Shown here piece after piece: positions 39,405 to 48,294 of a stretch of 51,652 bases of DNA. This stretch comes from Oscillospiraceae bacterium (GTDB lineage: Bacteria > Bacillota > Clostridia > Oscillospirales > Oscillospiraceae), in the NCBI GenBank assembly GCA_015068495.1, contig SVKL01000014.1, positions 1 through 51,652 of the forward strand. The letters run 5' to 3'. Numbering within the stretch: position 1 is the first letter of the stretch; every line of letters starts with the position of its first letter. The notes below the pieces were generated by a model. It was not told the DNA's origin, searched no databases, and was given only the letters and a program-made list of their open reading frames with translations. The position numbers and the translations under genes were made by a program.

Positions 39405-40469
39405 ATGAATCATTTGATTTCAAAATTTCAAATACAGGGAAATCCCGTTAGCTGTGAGCGTTTCGGCTGCGGACATATCAACGAAACCTATTTTGTGGCC
39501 TGTGACGGAGCGGTGAACTATACCCTCCAGAAAATTAACAAAAAGGTCTTTACAGAGCCGCGGCTGCTGATGGAAAATATTGCAGCGACTACGGCGTATA
39601 TTGCCGGTCAAAACGATGACCCAAGAGCAACGATGCATCTGGTGCTGACCAAACAGGGGGAAGCCTGCTATCAGGATGAGGCAGGGGAGTATTGGAGAAT
39701 GTACGAATTTGTGCCCTCCACAATCTGCTTGGAGCGGGCAGAAAGCCCTAAGGATTTTTATTATTCCGGCTTGGCTTTTGGCCGTTTTCAAGGGGAACTG
39801 GCAGATTTCCCGGCAGAAACGCTCCACGAACCCATCCGGGATTTCCACAATACCCCGGTGCGTTTTGAACAGCTGCACGCAGCAGTGAAGGCAAACCTTG
39901 AAAACCGGCTTGCTTCCTGCCAAAAGGAGCTGGAATTCGCCCTGTCGCGGGCGTGTGAGGCCGGCGCTATTGTGGACAAATTAGCCAGCGGAGACATTCC
40001 TTTGCGGGTCACCCACAATGACACGAAGCTGAATAACATTCTGTTTGATGCAGAAACCAGAAAACCCTTATGCGTCATCGACTTGGATACCATAATGCCC
40101 GGCTCTTCTTTGTACGATTACGGGGATGCCATCCGTTTCGGTGCCTCCACAGCCGCTGAAGATGAGAAGGATTTAAGCAAGGTTTGGTGCGATATGGAGC
40201 TGTTTCGCGCCTTTACAGAGGGCTTTTTGGAGGGGTGTAAGGGGCGGCTCACGCCAATGGAGCTGGAAATGCTGCCAATGGGCGCAAAACTGATGACTTT
40301 GGAATGTGGCGTCCGCTTTCTGACGGACTACTTAAACGGTGATACCTATTTCCGCACCCATTATGCCGGACAGAATTTGGATCGGGCAAGAACCCAATTC
40401 AAGCTGGTAGCGGATATGGAGCGCAAATGGGCGCAAATGCACGAAATTGTACATGCCAGCATCCCATAA
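39405..40469 (+). CDS. APH-fold sugar kinase, probably N-acetylhexosamine 1-kinase-like
   Basis: The 354-residue protein has an aminoglycoside-phosphotransferase fold: N-lobe NYTLQKINKKVF, the catalytic loop RVTHNDTKLNNILFD and the metal Asp in VIDLDTIMPG, followed by YDYGDAIRF. The pattern NDTKLNN plus IDLDT is like bifidobacterial NahK, which phosphorylates GlcNAc/GalNAc at C1, and the downstream nagA makes an amino-sugar role likely. Function remains an inference. Start at 39405 with AGAAGGA upstream; a CBM9-like gene follows 43 bases later. Confidence 0.75.
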   Translation: MNHLISKFQIQGNPVSCERFGCGHINETYFVACDGAVNYTLQKINKKVFTEPRLLMENIAATTAYIAGQNDDPRATMHLVLTKQGEACYQDEAGEYWRMYEFVPSTICLERAESPKDFYYSGLAFGRFQGELADFPAETLHEPIRDFHNTPVRFEQLHAAVKANLENRLASCQKELEFALSRACEAGAIVDKLASGDIPLRVTHNDTKLNNILFDAETRKPLCVIDLDTIMPGSSLYDYGDAIRFGASTAAEDEKDLSKVWCDMELFRAFTEGFLEGCKGRLTPMELEMLPMGAKLMTLECGVRFLTDYLNGDTYFRTHYAGQNLDRARTQFKLVADMERKWAQMHEIVHASIP

Positions 40470-40512
40470 AGACGAAAAACTAAAGTCAGCAACGAGAAAA
40501 GGAGAGACCGCA

Positions 40513-41103
40513 ATGCCAAACTATCGCGTTACAATTGGTGGTAAACCGGATGTGTTTTCCATAACTAACCATCGCCCCGAGGGAGGAATCGCCCCGAAAA
40601 CAGAGGGGTGGATGGAGTATACCCCCGGCGTGGGTTTTGCGGTGACAATGCGGTGCTTTGAAAAGGACCCTTTGGCGGTGTACACCCAGCCGGACGACCC
40701 GGTTTTTCACGACAGCTGTATGGAGGTGTTTCTCAAATGCTTCCCCCAGTCGCCGGATTATATTAATGTAGAGATGAACGCCAACGGCGTTATGCGGTGC
40801 GGTTTCGGCCCGGGACGGAACAGAACCAAGGTGTTGGAGCTGGGTCTTCCCCAGCCGGAGGTGACGGTTACCAGAGGGGCGGATTTTTGGCTTGTCCGGT
40901 GTTTGATTTCGGAAAAACTGTTGGAATCCCTCTACCAAAGACCCTGCCGCTTTGCCCCGGGAGATGAAATGCGGGGAAACTTCTACAAATGCGGAGAAAA
41001 AACGCCTGTACCCCATTGGGCAAGCTGGTCCAAGGTGGAGCGGCTGGATTTTCACACACCGGAATTTTTCGGCGTGCTGAAAATCGAAGAGGGCGAGAGA
41101 TAA
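40513..41103 (+). CDS. CBM9-like carbohydrate-binding protein
   Basis: The 196-residue protein resembles the carbohydrate-binding family 9/DOMON-like beta-sandwich: VTMRCFEKDPLAVYTQPDDPVFHDSCMEVF, INVEMNANGVM and WASWSKVERLDFHTPEFFG. It lacks a signal peptide, so it would be cytosolic. AAAAGGAGAGACC precedes the ATG at 40513. It sits between the kinase and nagA, which suggests amino-sugar binding, but no catalytic residues are evident. Confidence 0.65.
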   Translation: MPNYRVTIGGKPDVFSITNHRPEGGIAPKTEGWMEYTPGVGFAVTMRCFEKDPLAVYTQPDDPVFHDSCMEVFLKCFPQSPDYINVEMNANGVMRCGFGPGRNRTKVLELGLPQPEVTVTRGADFWLVRCLISEKLLESLYQRPCRFAPGDEMRGNFYKCGEKTPVPHWASWSKVERLDFHTPEFFGVLKIEEGER

Positions 41104-41162
41104 AATACGGAAAGATGTATTTTGCTGTTCGGCGTTAGGTTTGCCGAAAAAAGAGGTGGCGT

Positions 41163-42284
41163 ATGCTTTACAAAAACGGATATATCTTCGTGGAAGGACA
41201 GTTTGTCCACGGCAGTTTTCGCGTAGAAAACGGGATATTTACAGAGGTTTCAGACAGTGTGCCGGCGGAAGCGGGTATTGATTTAGAAAACGCTTATGTG
41301 ATTCCCGGTTTGGTGGATGTACATATTCACGGCGATTCCGGCGCGGATTTTTCCGACGGGGATTATGACGGCTTGCTTGCGATGGCAAGGTACTTGGCCG
41401 CCAGCGGTATTACCTCTTTTGCCCCTGCTTCTATGACCCTGCCCTATGAGCAGTTGGAAAAAGCCTTTGCCACAGGGGTAAGGCTGCAGGAAGAAAAGCC
41501 GGAAGGCTGCGCGCGGATTATGGGCATTCAAATGGAAGGCCCGTTCTTTTCTGAGAAGAAAAAAGGCGCGCAAAACGGCGCATATTTGCAGAATCCGGAT
41601 ATTGCCGCTTTTCAAAAGCTGTTTGACGCCGGCAAGGGACTGGTGAAAATCGTAGATTTGGCGCCGGAATTACCCGGGGCTGAGGGATTCACCCGGAAGG
41701 CAGCCAAGCTGTGCACGGTATCTGTGGCACACACGGATGCGACCTACCAGCAGGCGAAGGCTGTGTTCGATGCCGGCGCCACACACCTGACCCATATGTT
41801 CAATGCTATGCCGCCAATCCATCATCGAAAGCCCGGCGTGATTGGCGCGGCCTTTGAAAATGCAGGCGTGCAGGCAGAGCTGATTTGCGACGGCATACAC
41901 GTGCATCCTGCTGTGGTGCAAATGGCGTTCCGGCTGTTTCCGGGTCGAATTGTACTGGTGTCGGATGCGCTGCGTTGCTGCGGTATGCCGGACGGGGAAT
42001 ATGAGCTGGGCGGTCAGCAGGTGTTTCTGCAGGAGGGCATAGCCAAGCTGACAGACGGCACAATCGCCGGTTCAGCGACCAATCTCTATGACGGGATGAA
42101 AAATGCTGTGAAATTCGGCATAGCAAAAAATGAAGCGATTCTTTCCGCAACCGTAAATCCGGCAAAAGCACTGGGCTGTGCAGAGGAAATCGGCTCCATA
42201 GCCGTGGGAAAACGGGCAGATTTTGTGGTTTGCGATGAAGACTTAAACCGCAAGGCTGTGTGGATTGCCGGTAAACAGGTATAA
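41163..42284 (+). CDS. nagA: N-acetylglucosamine-6-phosphate deacetylase
   Basis: The 373-residue amidohydrolase removes acetate from GlcNAc-6-phosphate. It shows the metal motif VDVHIHG near 53, MEGPFFSEKKKGAQN, VAHTDATYQQA, THLTHMFNAMPPIHHRKPG and the catalytic Asp in LVSDALRCCG. AGAGGTGGC precedes the ATG. It probably shares a transcript with the kinase and CBM9-like genes. Confidence 0.92.
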   Translation: MLYKNGYIFVEGQFVHGSFRVENGIFTEVSDSVPAEAGIDLENAYVIPGLVDVHIHGDSGADFSDGDYDGLLAMARYLAASGITSFAPASMTLPYEQLEKAFATGVRLQEEKPEGCARIMGIQMEGPFFSEKKKGAQNGAYLQNPDIAAFQKLFDAGKGLVKIVDLAPELPGAEGFTRKAAKLCTVSVAHTDATYQQAKAVFDAGATHLTHMFNAMPPIHHRKPGVIGAAFENAGVQAELICDGIHVHPAVVQMAFRLFPGRIVLVSDALRCCGMPDGEYELGGQQVFLQEGIAKLTDGTIAGSATNLYDGMKNAVKFGIAKNEAILSATVNPAKALGCAEEIGSIAVGKRADFVVCDEDLNRKAVWIAGKQV

Positions 42285-42314
42285 AAAAGCGTGTTGCAAA
42301 GCAACACGCTTTTT
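42283..42314. terminator. Bidirectional terminator after nagA
   Basis: AAAAAGCGTGTTGC/GCAACACGCTTTTT around AAA; also ends the leftward hydrolase operon. Confidence 0.92.
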
Positions 42315-42324
42315 CTATTAAAAA

Positions 42325-43059
42325 TCACAGATCCAAATGGGCTTCCACAAATTCAATAATGGGGGTGGGGTCCTCCATACTGTGGGGGTGATGCCAGCGA
42401 CCCTCCATACGAATCACCTTAAGGTCACCGCCACGCTCCTTGTAGAAATTCTCCAAAACCTGACCGTTTTCCTCATAGGGAACCACGTCGTCAGCATCGC
42501 CGTAAACCATAATAATGGGGATGTTGTTCTCAATCAGCGGCTCCATATTGTCGATGGGGCTCTTGCGGAAATTGAGAATAGTGGACTTGTTAAAACCGTA
42601 GGTCTTTACCAGCTCTCTCCAAAAAACGGTGGCTTTGCTGGGGTTGCAAGCGCCCAAGCCTGCCATACTGATTAAGTTCATAACAGGCGCATCCAAAAAC
42701 AGCACGGAAATCAGCTCCGGATGCAGCTCGGCGAGGCGGACAGCCTGCAAGCCGCCGCAGCTCATACCGATGACGATACACTTGGGCTCCATATTCAGTT
42801 CTTCTGCCACCTGACGGACAAATTGGGCAGTTACCTCTGTCTCACTGTCCGGTGCCCAGCGGGTAGGGTGGGAGAGGTAGCAGAGGGTGTAGCCCCGCTT
42901 CAGCATTGCTTCCTCAAAATAGGGAAAAGCGGTGAGATACTGGGGCTTCAGCATCAGCTTGCCGTTGCTGGGAACGGAAGGGTAAATAATTCTGCAATCC
43001 CGTTCAATACCGTCTTCGCCGGTAATGGTAAAGCTTTTGACTTCAAAATCGCTCAGCAT
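42325..43059 (-). CDS. Alpha/beta-hydrolase paralog 1 (last of a tandem triplet)
   Basis: The 244-residue protein has the nucleophile elbow GMSCGGLQ near 98, LFLDAPVMNL, the acid region YGDADDVVPYEENG and the base region GRWHHPHSMEDPTPIIEFVEAHL. The elbow Ser is flanked by Cys. It is closely related along its length to the two genes upstream. Where the others have GRGHHPHS it has GRWHHPHS beside the likely catalytic His. Substrate unknown; no signal peptide. Gene end lies next to the shared terminator. Confidence 0.85.
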   Translation of the reverse strand: MLSDFEVKSFTITGEDGIERDCRIIYPSVPSNGKLMLKPQYLTAFPYFEEAMLKRGYTLCYLSHPTRWAPDSETEVTAQFVRQVAEELNMEPKCIVIGMSCGGLQAVRLAELHPELISVLFLDAPVMNLISMAGLGACNPSKATVFWRELVKTYGFNKSTILNFRKSPIDNMEPLIENNIPIIMVYGDADDVVPYEENGQVLENFYKERGGDLKVIRMEGRWHHPHSMEDPTPIIEFVEAHLDL

Positions 43060-43072
43060 AATCTGTCCTCCG

Positions 43073-43804
43073 TTACTTTAGATGTGCTTCCACAAATTCG
43101 ATAATGGGTGTGGGGTCTTGCAGACTGTGGGGATGATGTCCGCGGCCTTCCATACGCATCACGCAGAGGTCACCGCCACGTTCTCTGTAGAAATCCTCCA
43201 AAACCTGACCGTTTTCCTCGTAGGGAACCACATCGTCCTTATCGCCGTAAAGCATAATGATGGGGATGTTGTTTTCAATCAGCGGCTCCATATTATCGAT
43301 GGGGCTCTTGCGGAAATTGAGAATGGTAGACTTATTAAAGCCGTAGGTTTTTACCAATTCATTCCAGAAGCCGGTGGCGTGGGTGGGGTTGCAAGCGCCC
43401 AAGCCTGCCATACTGAGGAGATTCATAACAGGCGCGTCCAAAAACAGCACGGAAACCAGCTCCGGATGCAATTCAGCCAAACGGACAGCCTGCAAGCCGC
43501 CGCAGCTCATACCGATGACGATACACTTGGGCTCCATCTTCAGCTCTTCGGCAACCAAACGGACAAACTTTGCGGTTTCCTCGGTCTCACTGTCCGGACC
43601 CCAGCGGGTTGGGTGGGACATTGCGCAAAGGGTGTAGCCCCGCTTCAGCATTTCCTCCTCAAAATAAGGGAAAGCGCCGGTGTACTGGGGCTTTAGCATC
43701 AGCTTGCCGTTACTGGGAACGGAAGGGTAGAAAATCTGACAGTCCCGGACACGACCGTCTGCGCCGGTGACGAAAAAATATTTTTCATCAAAATCACTAA
43801 GCAT
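43073..43804 (-). CDS. Alpha/beta-hydrolase paralog 2
   Basis: The 243-residue protein shares with its neighbours YPSVPSNGKLMLKPQY, SHPTRWGPDSETE, GMSCGGLQAVRLAELHPEL and GRGHHPHSLQDPTPIIEFVEAHL. It is one of three tandem copies spaced by only 13 bases, so they arose by gene duplication and are co-transcribed. The segment PTRW.PDSETE after strand 3 is a family mark and not part of a usual hydrolase motif. Confidence 0.85.
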   Translation of the reverse strand: MLSDFDEKYFFVTGADGRVRDCQIFYPSVPSNGKLMLKPQYTGAFPYFEEEMLKRGYTLCAMSHPTRWGPDSETEETAKFVRLVAEELKMEPKCIVIGMSCGGLQAVRLAELHPELVSVLFLDAPVMNLLSMAGLGACNPTHATGFWNELVKTYGFNKSTILNFRKSPIDNMEPLIENNIPIIMLYGDKDDVVPYEENGQVLEDFYRERGGDLCVMRMEGRGHHPHSLQDPTPIIEFVEAHLK

Positions 43805-43817
43805 AGTAAAACCTCCG

Positions 43818-44534
43818 TTAATTCAAGTGGGATTCCACGTATTCGATAATGGGGGTAGGATCTTCCATACTGTGGGGGTGGTGACCGCGTCCGGGCATCC
43901 GGATTACGGAAAGGTCACCGCCGTTTTCCCGGTAGTAATCCTCCAAAACCTGACCGTTTTCCTCATAAATTACCACATCGTCAGCGTCGCCCCATACCAT
44001 AATAATGGGGATGTTGTTTTCAATCAGGGGCTTCATATTGTCAATGGGGCTTTTGCGGAAGTTAAGAATGGTGGATTTGTTAAAACCGTAGGTTTTCACC
44101 AATTCATTCCAGAAAAGCGGCACAGCGCTGCAGCTGCAAGCGCCTAAGCCTGCCATACTGAGCAGATTCAGTACCGGCGCATCCAAAAACAGCACAGAAA
44201 CCAGCTCCGGATACAATTCTGCCAGCCGGACACCCTGCAAGCCACCGCAGCTCATACCCACGATGATGCACTTGGGCTCCATATTCAGTTCCTTGGCTAC
44301 GTGGCGGATAAACTGGGCGGTTACCTCTGTTTCACTGTCCGGCGCCCAGCGGGTGGGATGGGACATAAAGCACAGGGTATAGCCCTTTTTCAGCATCGCC
44401 ACCTCAAAGGTGGGGAAAGCGTCAAAATACTCGGTTTTCAGCATCAGCTTGCCGTTGCTGGGGCAGGAAGGGTAGAGGATTTTTGCAGCTCTGCCCTGAA
44501 AGGTAAATTCTTTCGTTTCAAATTGTGTCAGCAT
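43818..44534 (-). CDS. Alpha/beta-hydrolase paralog 3 (first of the triplet)
   Basis: The 238-residue protein begins MLTQFETKEFTFQGRAAK at 44534, with AGGAGAAATCCCT upstream. It has a shorter N terminus than its paralogs and GLGACSCSAVPLFW in place of GLGACNP at the cap. The catalytic GMSCGGLQ, GDADDVV and GRGHHPHSMEDPT are kept. It starts 11 bases after the stop of the upstream membrane protein gene. Confidence 0.85.
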   Translation of the reverse strand: MLTQFETKEFTFQGRAAKILYPSCPSNGKLMLKTEYFDAFPTFEVAMLKKGYTLCFMSHPTRWAPDSETEVTAQFIRHVAKELNMEPKCIIVGMSCGGLQGVRLAELYPELVSVLFLDAPVLNLLSMAGLGACSCSAVPLFWNELVKTYGFNKSTILNFRKSPIDNMKPLIENNIPIIMVWGDADDVVIYEENGQVLEDYYRENGGDLSVIRMPGRGHHPHSMEDPTPIIEYVESHLN

Positions 44535-44545
44535 AGGGATTTCTC

Positions 44546-45295
44546 CTAAGACCATAAATAATCAATCAGCTGTCGGCATAATTCCGGCCGGGGGGTGTTG
44601 GATACGATGCCCAGATACAAAACCGTATCGGGGAAGTAGTAGGCGGACTGGAACGCTTGCCGGTCACTGATGTCAATGCCCACGGGAATGGGGTCTGTCA
44701 TGGTTTCCGGCTTGGTGGGGTCAGCGCTTGTCATAAGATTCGGATCAATTTCTGTTCCCACCTCAGCGCTGAGCTGCTCTACAATTGCTCCGTCAATGTA
44801 ATACAGCTTGCCGGACAGCTGCGCCAAGGTGTCTGCATCCAAAAATTCCCGTAAATCCACAAACAGCTTGCTGGTGTTATAAGCGCACAGCCGGAAGGAA
44901 GCCTCCTGTCCCACAACAAAATCCGTTTCCTTGGTGGCAATGCCTGCTATAATACGCTGAAAAGCGGTGATATCATTTTTGCTGTTGCCGTCTTTCAGCA
45001 TAAGGTCTGTATAGAATGCTGCCTCCTGCGTGTCGGGGTCAATGCCGGCGTGCTGATAAAAGCCATCCAAAAAGGCTTCGTCATCCACACCAATCATACA
45101 GTTCAGCAGAACGCCGTAAAAAACGATTTCTTTCCGGTTGCAGATGGTAACCACACCCTGTACCAGCAGGGCAAGGGCTAAGACAATGGCAACAACGTGC
45201 CACTTGTAATAGTCCAGAAAATAAGCAAAACGCTCTTTCTTTGGCATTTTTTTGATGTTTGCGTGGGCGTTTTTAATGTAATCTGAAATTTTCAT
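44546..45295 (-). CDS. Hypothetical single-pass membrane protein
   Basis: The 249-residue protein has a basic N-terminal segment (KKMPKKERFAYFLDYYKWH), one helix at about 33-55, and an extracytoplasmic domain of about 195 residues. The pattern is common in Clostridia next to surface or transport genes, but no function is known to me. It lies 27 bases after the SIS gene and 11 before the hydrolase triplet, so all five genes form one leftward operon. Confidence 0.7.
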   Translation of the reverse strand: MKISDYIKNAHANIKKMPKKERFAYFLDYYKWHVVAIVLALALLVQGVVTICNRKEIVFYGVLLNCMIGVDDEAFLDGFYQHAGIDPDTQEAAFYTDLMLKDGNSKNDITAFQRIIAGIATKETDFVVGQEASFRLCAYNTSKLFVDLREFLDADTLAQLSGKLYYIDGAIVEQLSAEVGTEIDPNLMTSADPTKPETMTDPIPVGIDISDRQAFQSAYYFPDTVLYLGIVSNTPRPELCRQLIDYLWS

Positions 45296-45322
45296 AGCGG
45301 TGCGTTTTTGAATCTTCGATAC

Positions 45323-45925
45323 TTACAGAGCCTTGTTGTTCAGCCGCTCGCCCACAGCTCCGCCGGGGTGAATCAAGGCAAACTGCTCTGCCTGATAGCC
45401 GGTTTCCTCAATCACGGCAGCCTGCAATGCGTGGAAAATCATACACAGGGCGGTGGTGGAGGTGGTGCCTTGGGCATTCCACTTGTCGGTTTCCTTGTTC
45501 ACGTGCTGCTTGAGCACCACATCAGCAGCCAGCGCCAAGGGAGACTCCATATTCTCTGTAACGGTGATGATGGACACACCCTTAGCCTTGCAGATATCTA
45601 CAATGGGCAGCAGCTCTTTGGTCTTGCCGCCCCGGGAGGCGAAAATCATCACATCACCCTGCTGCAGGAAGCCCGTCGCGCCGTGAACGGCTTCGGCAGG
45701 GGAGATAAAGCGTGCGGGACGCTCGATGCAGCACATCAGGTGTGCCATATGCTGGCAGATAATGCCGGAGTGACCGCAGCCGCAGGTGCCGATACGGGGG
45801 GCGTTGGACAGCAGGTCAACTGCCTTGCCAAACTGCTCATCGTCGATATAATCCATCATTTCGTTGATGCAGTCACGTTCAATGATATAGGCGTCTTTGA
45901 GCGCCTTCAGGCTTTCCGGTTTCAT
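45323..45925 (-). CDS. SIS-domain phosphosugar isomerase-like protein
   Basis: The 200-residue protein is a single SIS domain: RIGTCGCGHSGIICQHMAHLM, the phosphate-binding SRGGKTKELL, ITVTENMESPLALAAD, and HPGGAVGERL at the end, similar to the isomerase domain of KpsF/KdsD but without CBS domains. Start at 45925 with AGGAGGATTTTCT upstream; a longer frame has no ribosome site. First gene of the leftward arm of the divergon. It should bind a ketose/aldose phosphate. Confidence 0.82.
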   Translation of the reverse strand: MKPESLKALKDAYIIERDCINEMMDYIDDEQFGKAVDLLSNAPRIGTCGCGHSGIICQHMAHLMCCIERPARFISPAEAVHGATGFLQQGDVMIFASRGGKTKELLPIVDICKAKGVSIITVTENMESPLALAADVVLKQHVNKETDKWNAQGTTSTTALCMIFHALQAAVIEETGYQAEQFALIHPGGAVGERLNNKAL

Positions 45926-45959
45926 AGAAAATCCTCCTAAAATTTTTCTTTTTTCGCTC

Positions 45960-45988
45960 AGTATAACACAATTTTTACCTGCCTTCAA
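45960..45988 (-). promoter_or_regulatory. Promoter of the leftward arm
   Basis: TTGAAG, 17-base spacer, TATACT on the minus strand, 35 bases before the SIS gene start. Confidence 0.7.
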
Positions 45989-46070
45989 GCGGGACAGGGA
46001 AAATTTACAATCTGTTTTGTTTTTTGCCGAAAAATATTCGCCAAAACCGTCCAAAAGATGCTGGTATCAA

Positions 46071-46099
46071 TTGACAAATTGCCTTTTTGGGGCTATGAT
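46071..46099 (+). promoter_or_regulatory. Promoter of the rightward arm
   Basis: TTGACA (46071-46076), 17-base spacer, TATGAT (46094-46099), 38 bases before the first ceramidase-fold gene. The two divergent promoters lie about 80 bases apart. Confidence 0.75.
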
Positions 46100-46137
46100 A
46101 GGTACAAGTAAAACTATGCCATAATGAGGTGTTAATT

Positions 46138-47517
46138 ATGAATACATTGCAGGCCGGCTTTAGCCGGGTAAATATCACTCCCCCATTGGGAACGGAAATC
46201 GTAGGCTATTTTCAGGCCCGGTATGCTGAGGGTGTGCTGGACGAGCTGGAAATCAATGCCTTGGCCCTTTCCGCAGGGGAGGATAAGGTTGTTTTGATGA
46301 GCGCAGACCTGTGTTACATCAACACGCCTGTGCAGAAGGTAATCAACGAGTATATTTGCCAAGCGACCGGTTTGACTCCGGAACAGATTTTTATCCATTG
46401 CACCCACACCCACACAGGCCCTGTGGTGAACTTGGACGGCATCAACGGTATGCAGGTCTCCGGCGCGGACGAGAGCAAGCGTGAGCTGGTGAAGGAATAC
46501 GGCCATATGCTGTGCAGAAAGTTTGCCGACGCTGCTGTGATGGCGCTCAATGACTTGAAGCCTGCCAAGATGGGCTGGGCTGTAGGCAATGCGCCTAAGA
46601 TTGCTTTTGTCCGTCGTTTCCGTATGAAGGACGGCAAGGTTCGCACCAATCCCGGTGTGGGCAATCCCGATATTCTGCATCCTATTGGTGATGTGGACGA
46701 GCGGGTGAATGTGCTTCGCTTCGACCGTGAGGGTGGCGAGACCATCGTCCTTGCCAATATGGGCTGCCACCCGGATGTAGTGGGCGGCAATCTCATCTCC
46801 GGCGACTGGCCTACATTGTTCCGTCACCGTTTGGAAAAGACACTGGATAACGTAAAGGGAATCTTCTTCAACGGCGCACAGGGCGATGTGAACCACGTGA
46901 ATGTGTTTGCACAGGGTGGCGATCACAACGATATGTTCCATGACTTTGACGATGTGGACCGTGGCTACGGACATGCCCGGCATATGGGCAACGTGATGAC
47001 CGCTGCAGTGCTGCAGGTGTTCGACAAGGTCAATTATGTGGATGTAGACCGCATCCGCAGCAAGCTGGGCAATATCACCGTGCCCTCCAATATGCCTAAG
47101 CCCGAGGATATGCCCCTTGCTTACAAGTATGACCAGCTGCACAAGGCCGGCCGCGACGCAGAAATCCCCTTCGAGGGTATGGAGCTGACCACCGTGGTGG
47201 CGGAGGCTGCCCGTATGGTAAAGCTGGAACACGGGCCGGAATCCTTCAGTATGACCCTGTCTGCCGTTGCCGTCGGCAATGTGGCTTTGGCCGGCGTGCC
47301 CGGTGAGCCCTTCAACGGCGTTGGCATCGGCCTGAAGAAGGCAGAGGGCTGGGATTTGGTTTTGCCTTGCTGCCTGACCAACGGATCTGAAGGCTACTTC
47401 CCCATGCAGGACAGCTACGATGAGGGCGGCTATGAAGCCCGTTCCTCCCGCTATAAGGCCGGTACTGCTGAAATCATCATCAAAGAGGGCGTCGCTCTGA
47501 TGGACAGCCTTCGTTAA
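46138..47517 (+). CDS. Ceramidase-fold (neutral/alkaline ceramidase-like) protein 1
   Basis: The 459-residue protein belongs to the neutral/alkaline ceramidase N-domain family: GFSRVNITPP at the start, the zinc site IHCTHTHTGP (His87/90/92), ANMGCHPD and FFNGAQGDVNHVN. In known ceramidases the last motif is GDVSPN with Ser as the nucleophile; here the position is Asn252. There is no signal peptide, unlike secreted ceramidases. The gene is AGGTG-led at ATG 46138. A second copy is at 48934. The reaction is probably metal-dependent hydrolysis of an amide or ester, substrate unknown. Confidence 0.82.
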   Translation: MNTLQAGFSRVNITPPLGTEIVGYFQARYAEGVLDELEINALALSAGEDKVVLMSADLCYINTPVQKVINEYICQATGLTPEQIFIHCTHTHTGPVVNLDGINGMQVSGADESKRELVKEYGHMLCRKFADAAVMALNDLKPAKMGWAVGNAPKIAFVRRFRMKDGKVRTNPGVGNPDILHPIGDVDERVNVLRFDREGGETIVLANMGCHPDVVGGNLISGDWPTLFRHRLEKTLDNVKGIFFNGAQGDVNHVNVFAQGGDHNDMFHDFDDVDRGYGHARHMGNVMTAAVLQVFDKVNYVDVDRIRSKLGNITVPSNMPKPEDMPLAYKYDQLHKAGRDAEIPFEGMELTTVVAEAARMVKLEHGPESFSMTLSAVAVGNVALAGVPGEPFNGVGIGLKKAEGWDLVLPCCLTNGSEGYFPMQDSYDEGGYEARSSRYKAGTAEIIIKEGVALMDSLR

Positions 47518-47539
47518 TACATACAGGAGATGAAATAAT

Positions 47540-48241
47540 ATGAACGCAAATTGCACCATTAAGGCGCCTTTCTTTGAGATCGGCCCCAAGTCCTACCTGT
47601 ACGGCGACCAGATTCTGGAGCTGGCAAAGGCCGCAGACGCAGCCTCTGAAAAGTACGGCGTGGACATTATCTTCACCTGTCCCGTGGTGGATATCCGTCG
47701 GGTAAAGGAGAACACCAAGCACATTCACGTATTCGCTCCCCATATGGACCCCATTCCCGTGGGCCGCGGACTTGCTGACATTCTGCCGGAATCTTTGGTA
47801 GCCGCCGGCGCTGAGGGCGTTATGCTGAACCACGTGGAAAAGCCCGTAACCTTTGAGGTGCTGGCAGAAACCATCAAGCGCGCCGAAGAGGTTGGCTTGC
47901 TCACCATCGTGTGCGCCGACTCTATGGCAGATGCTTCTAAGATTGCCACCCTTGCGCCTGACATTATCGTTGCCGAGCCTTCCGAGCTGATCGGCACCGG
48001 CGTGAGCGTAGGCCCTGAGTATGTAGAGGCTGCTACTAAGTGCGTTAAGAGCGTCAATCCCGACATTTTGGTGCTTACCGCTGCCGGTATTGCCAACGGC
48101 ACCGACGTTTACAACACCATCATCGCCGGCGCAGATGCCACCGGCTCTTCCTCCGGCGTAGCCAAGGCTGCTGACCGGGCTGCTATGGTGGATGAAATGA
48201 TTGCCGCTGTCCGCAAGGCTTGGGACGAAAGACATAACTGA
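47540..48241 (+). CDS. Triosephosphate-isomerase-like TIM-barrel protein
   Basis: The 233-residue protein resembles the short, archaeal-type triosephosphate isomerases: MLNHVEKP near 96, the base region IIVAEPSELIGTG near 152, LTAAGIANG and GADATGSSSG as phosphate-binding ends. Such paralogs in Clostridia sometimes act on four-carbon sugar phosphates rather than triose. The surrounding genes make a dedicated catabolic role more likely than glycolysis. AGGAGATGAAATA precedes the ATG at 47540. Confidence 0.82.
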   Translation: MNANCTIKAPFFEIGPKSYLYGDQILELAKAADAASEKYGVDIIFTCPVVDIRRVKENTKHIHVFAPHMDPIPVGRGLADILPESLVAAGAEGVMLNHVEKPVTFEVLAETIKRAEEVGLLTIVCADSMADASKIATLAPDIIVAEPSELIGTGVSVGPEYVEAATKCVKSVNPDILVLTAAGIANGTDVYNTIIAGADATGSSSGVAKAADRAAMVDEMIAAVRKAWDERHN

Positions 48242-48294
48242 TTTGTAAGCAATATAATTAAAATATAAAATTAAAAAATTGGAGGATACATATT

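Noticed and set aside
46132..47589. Long open frames opposite the ceramidase-like and NagA-like genes
   Set aside because: Several antisense frames exist in this codon-biased region. None has a ribosome site or conserved motif.
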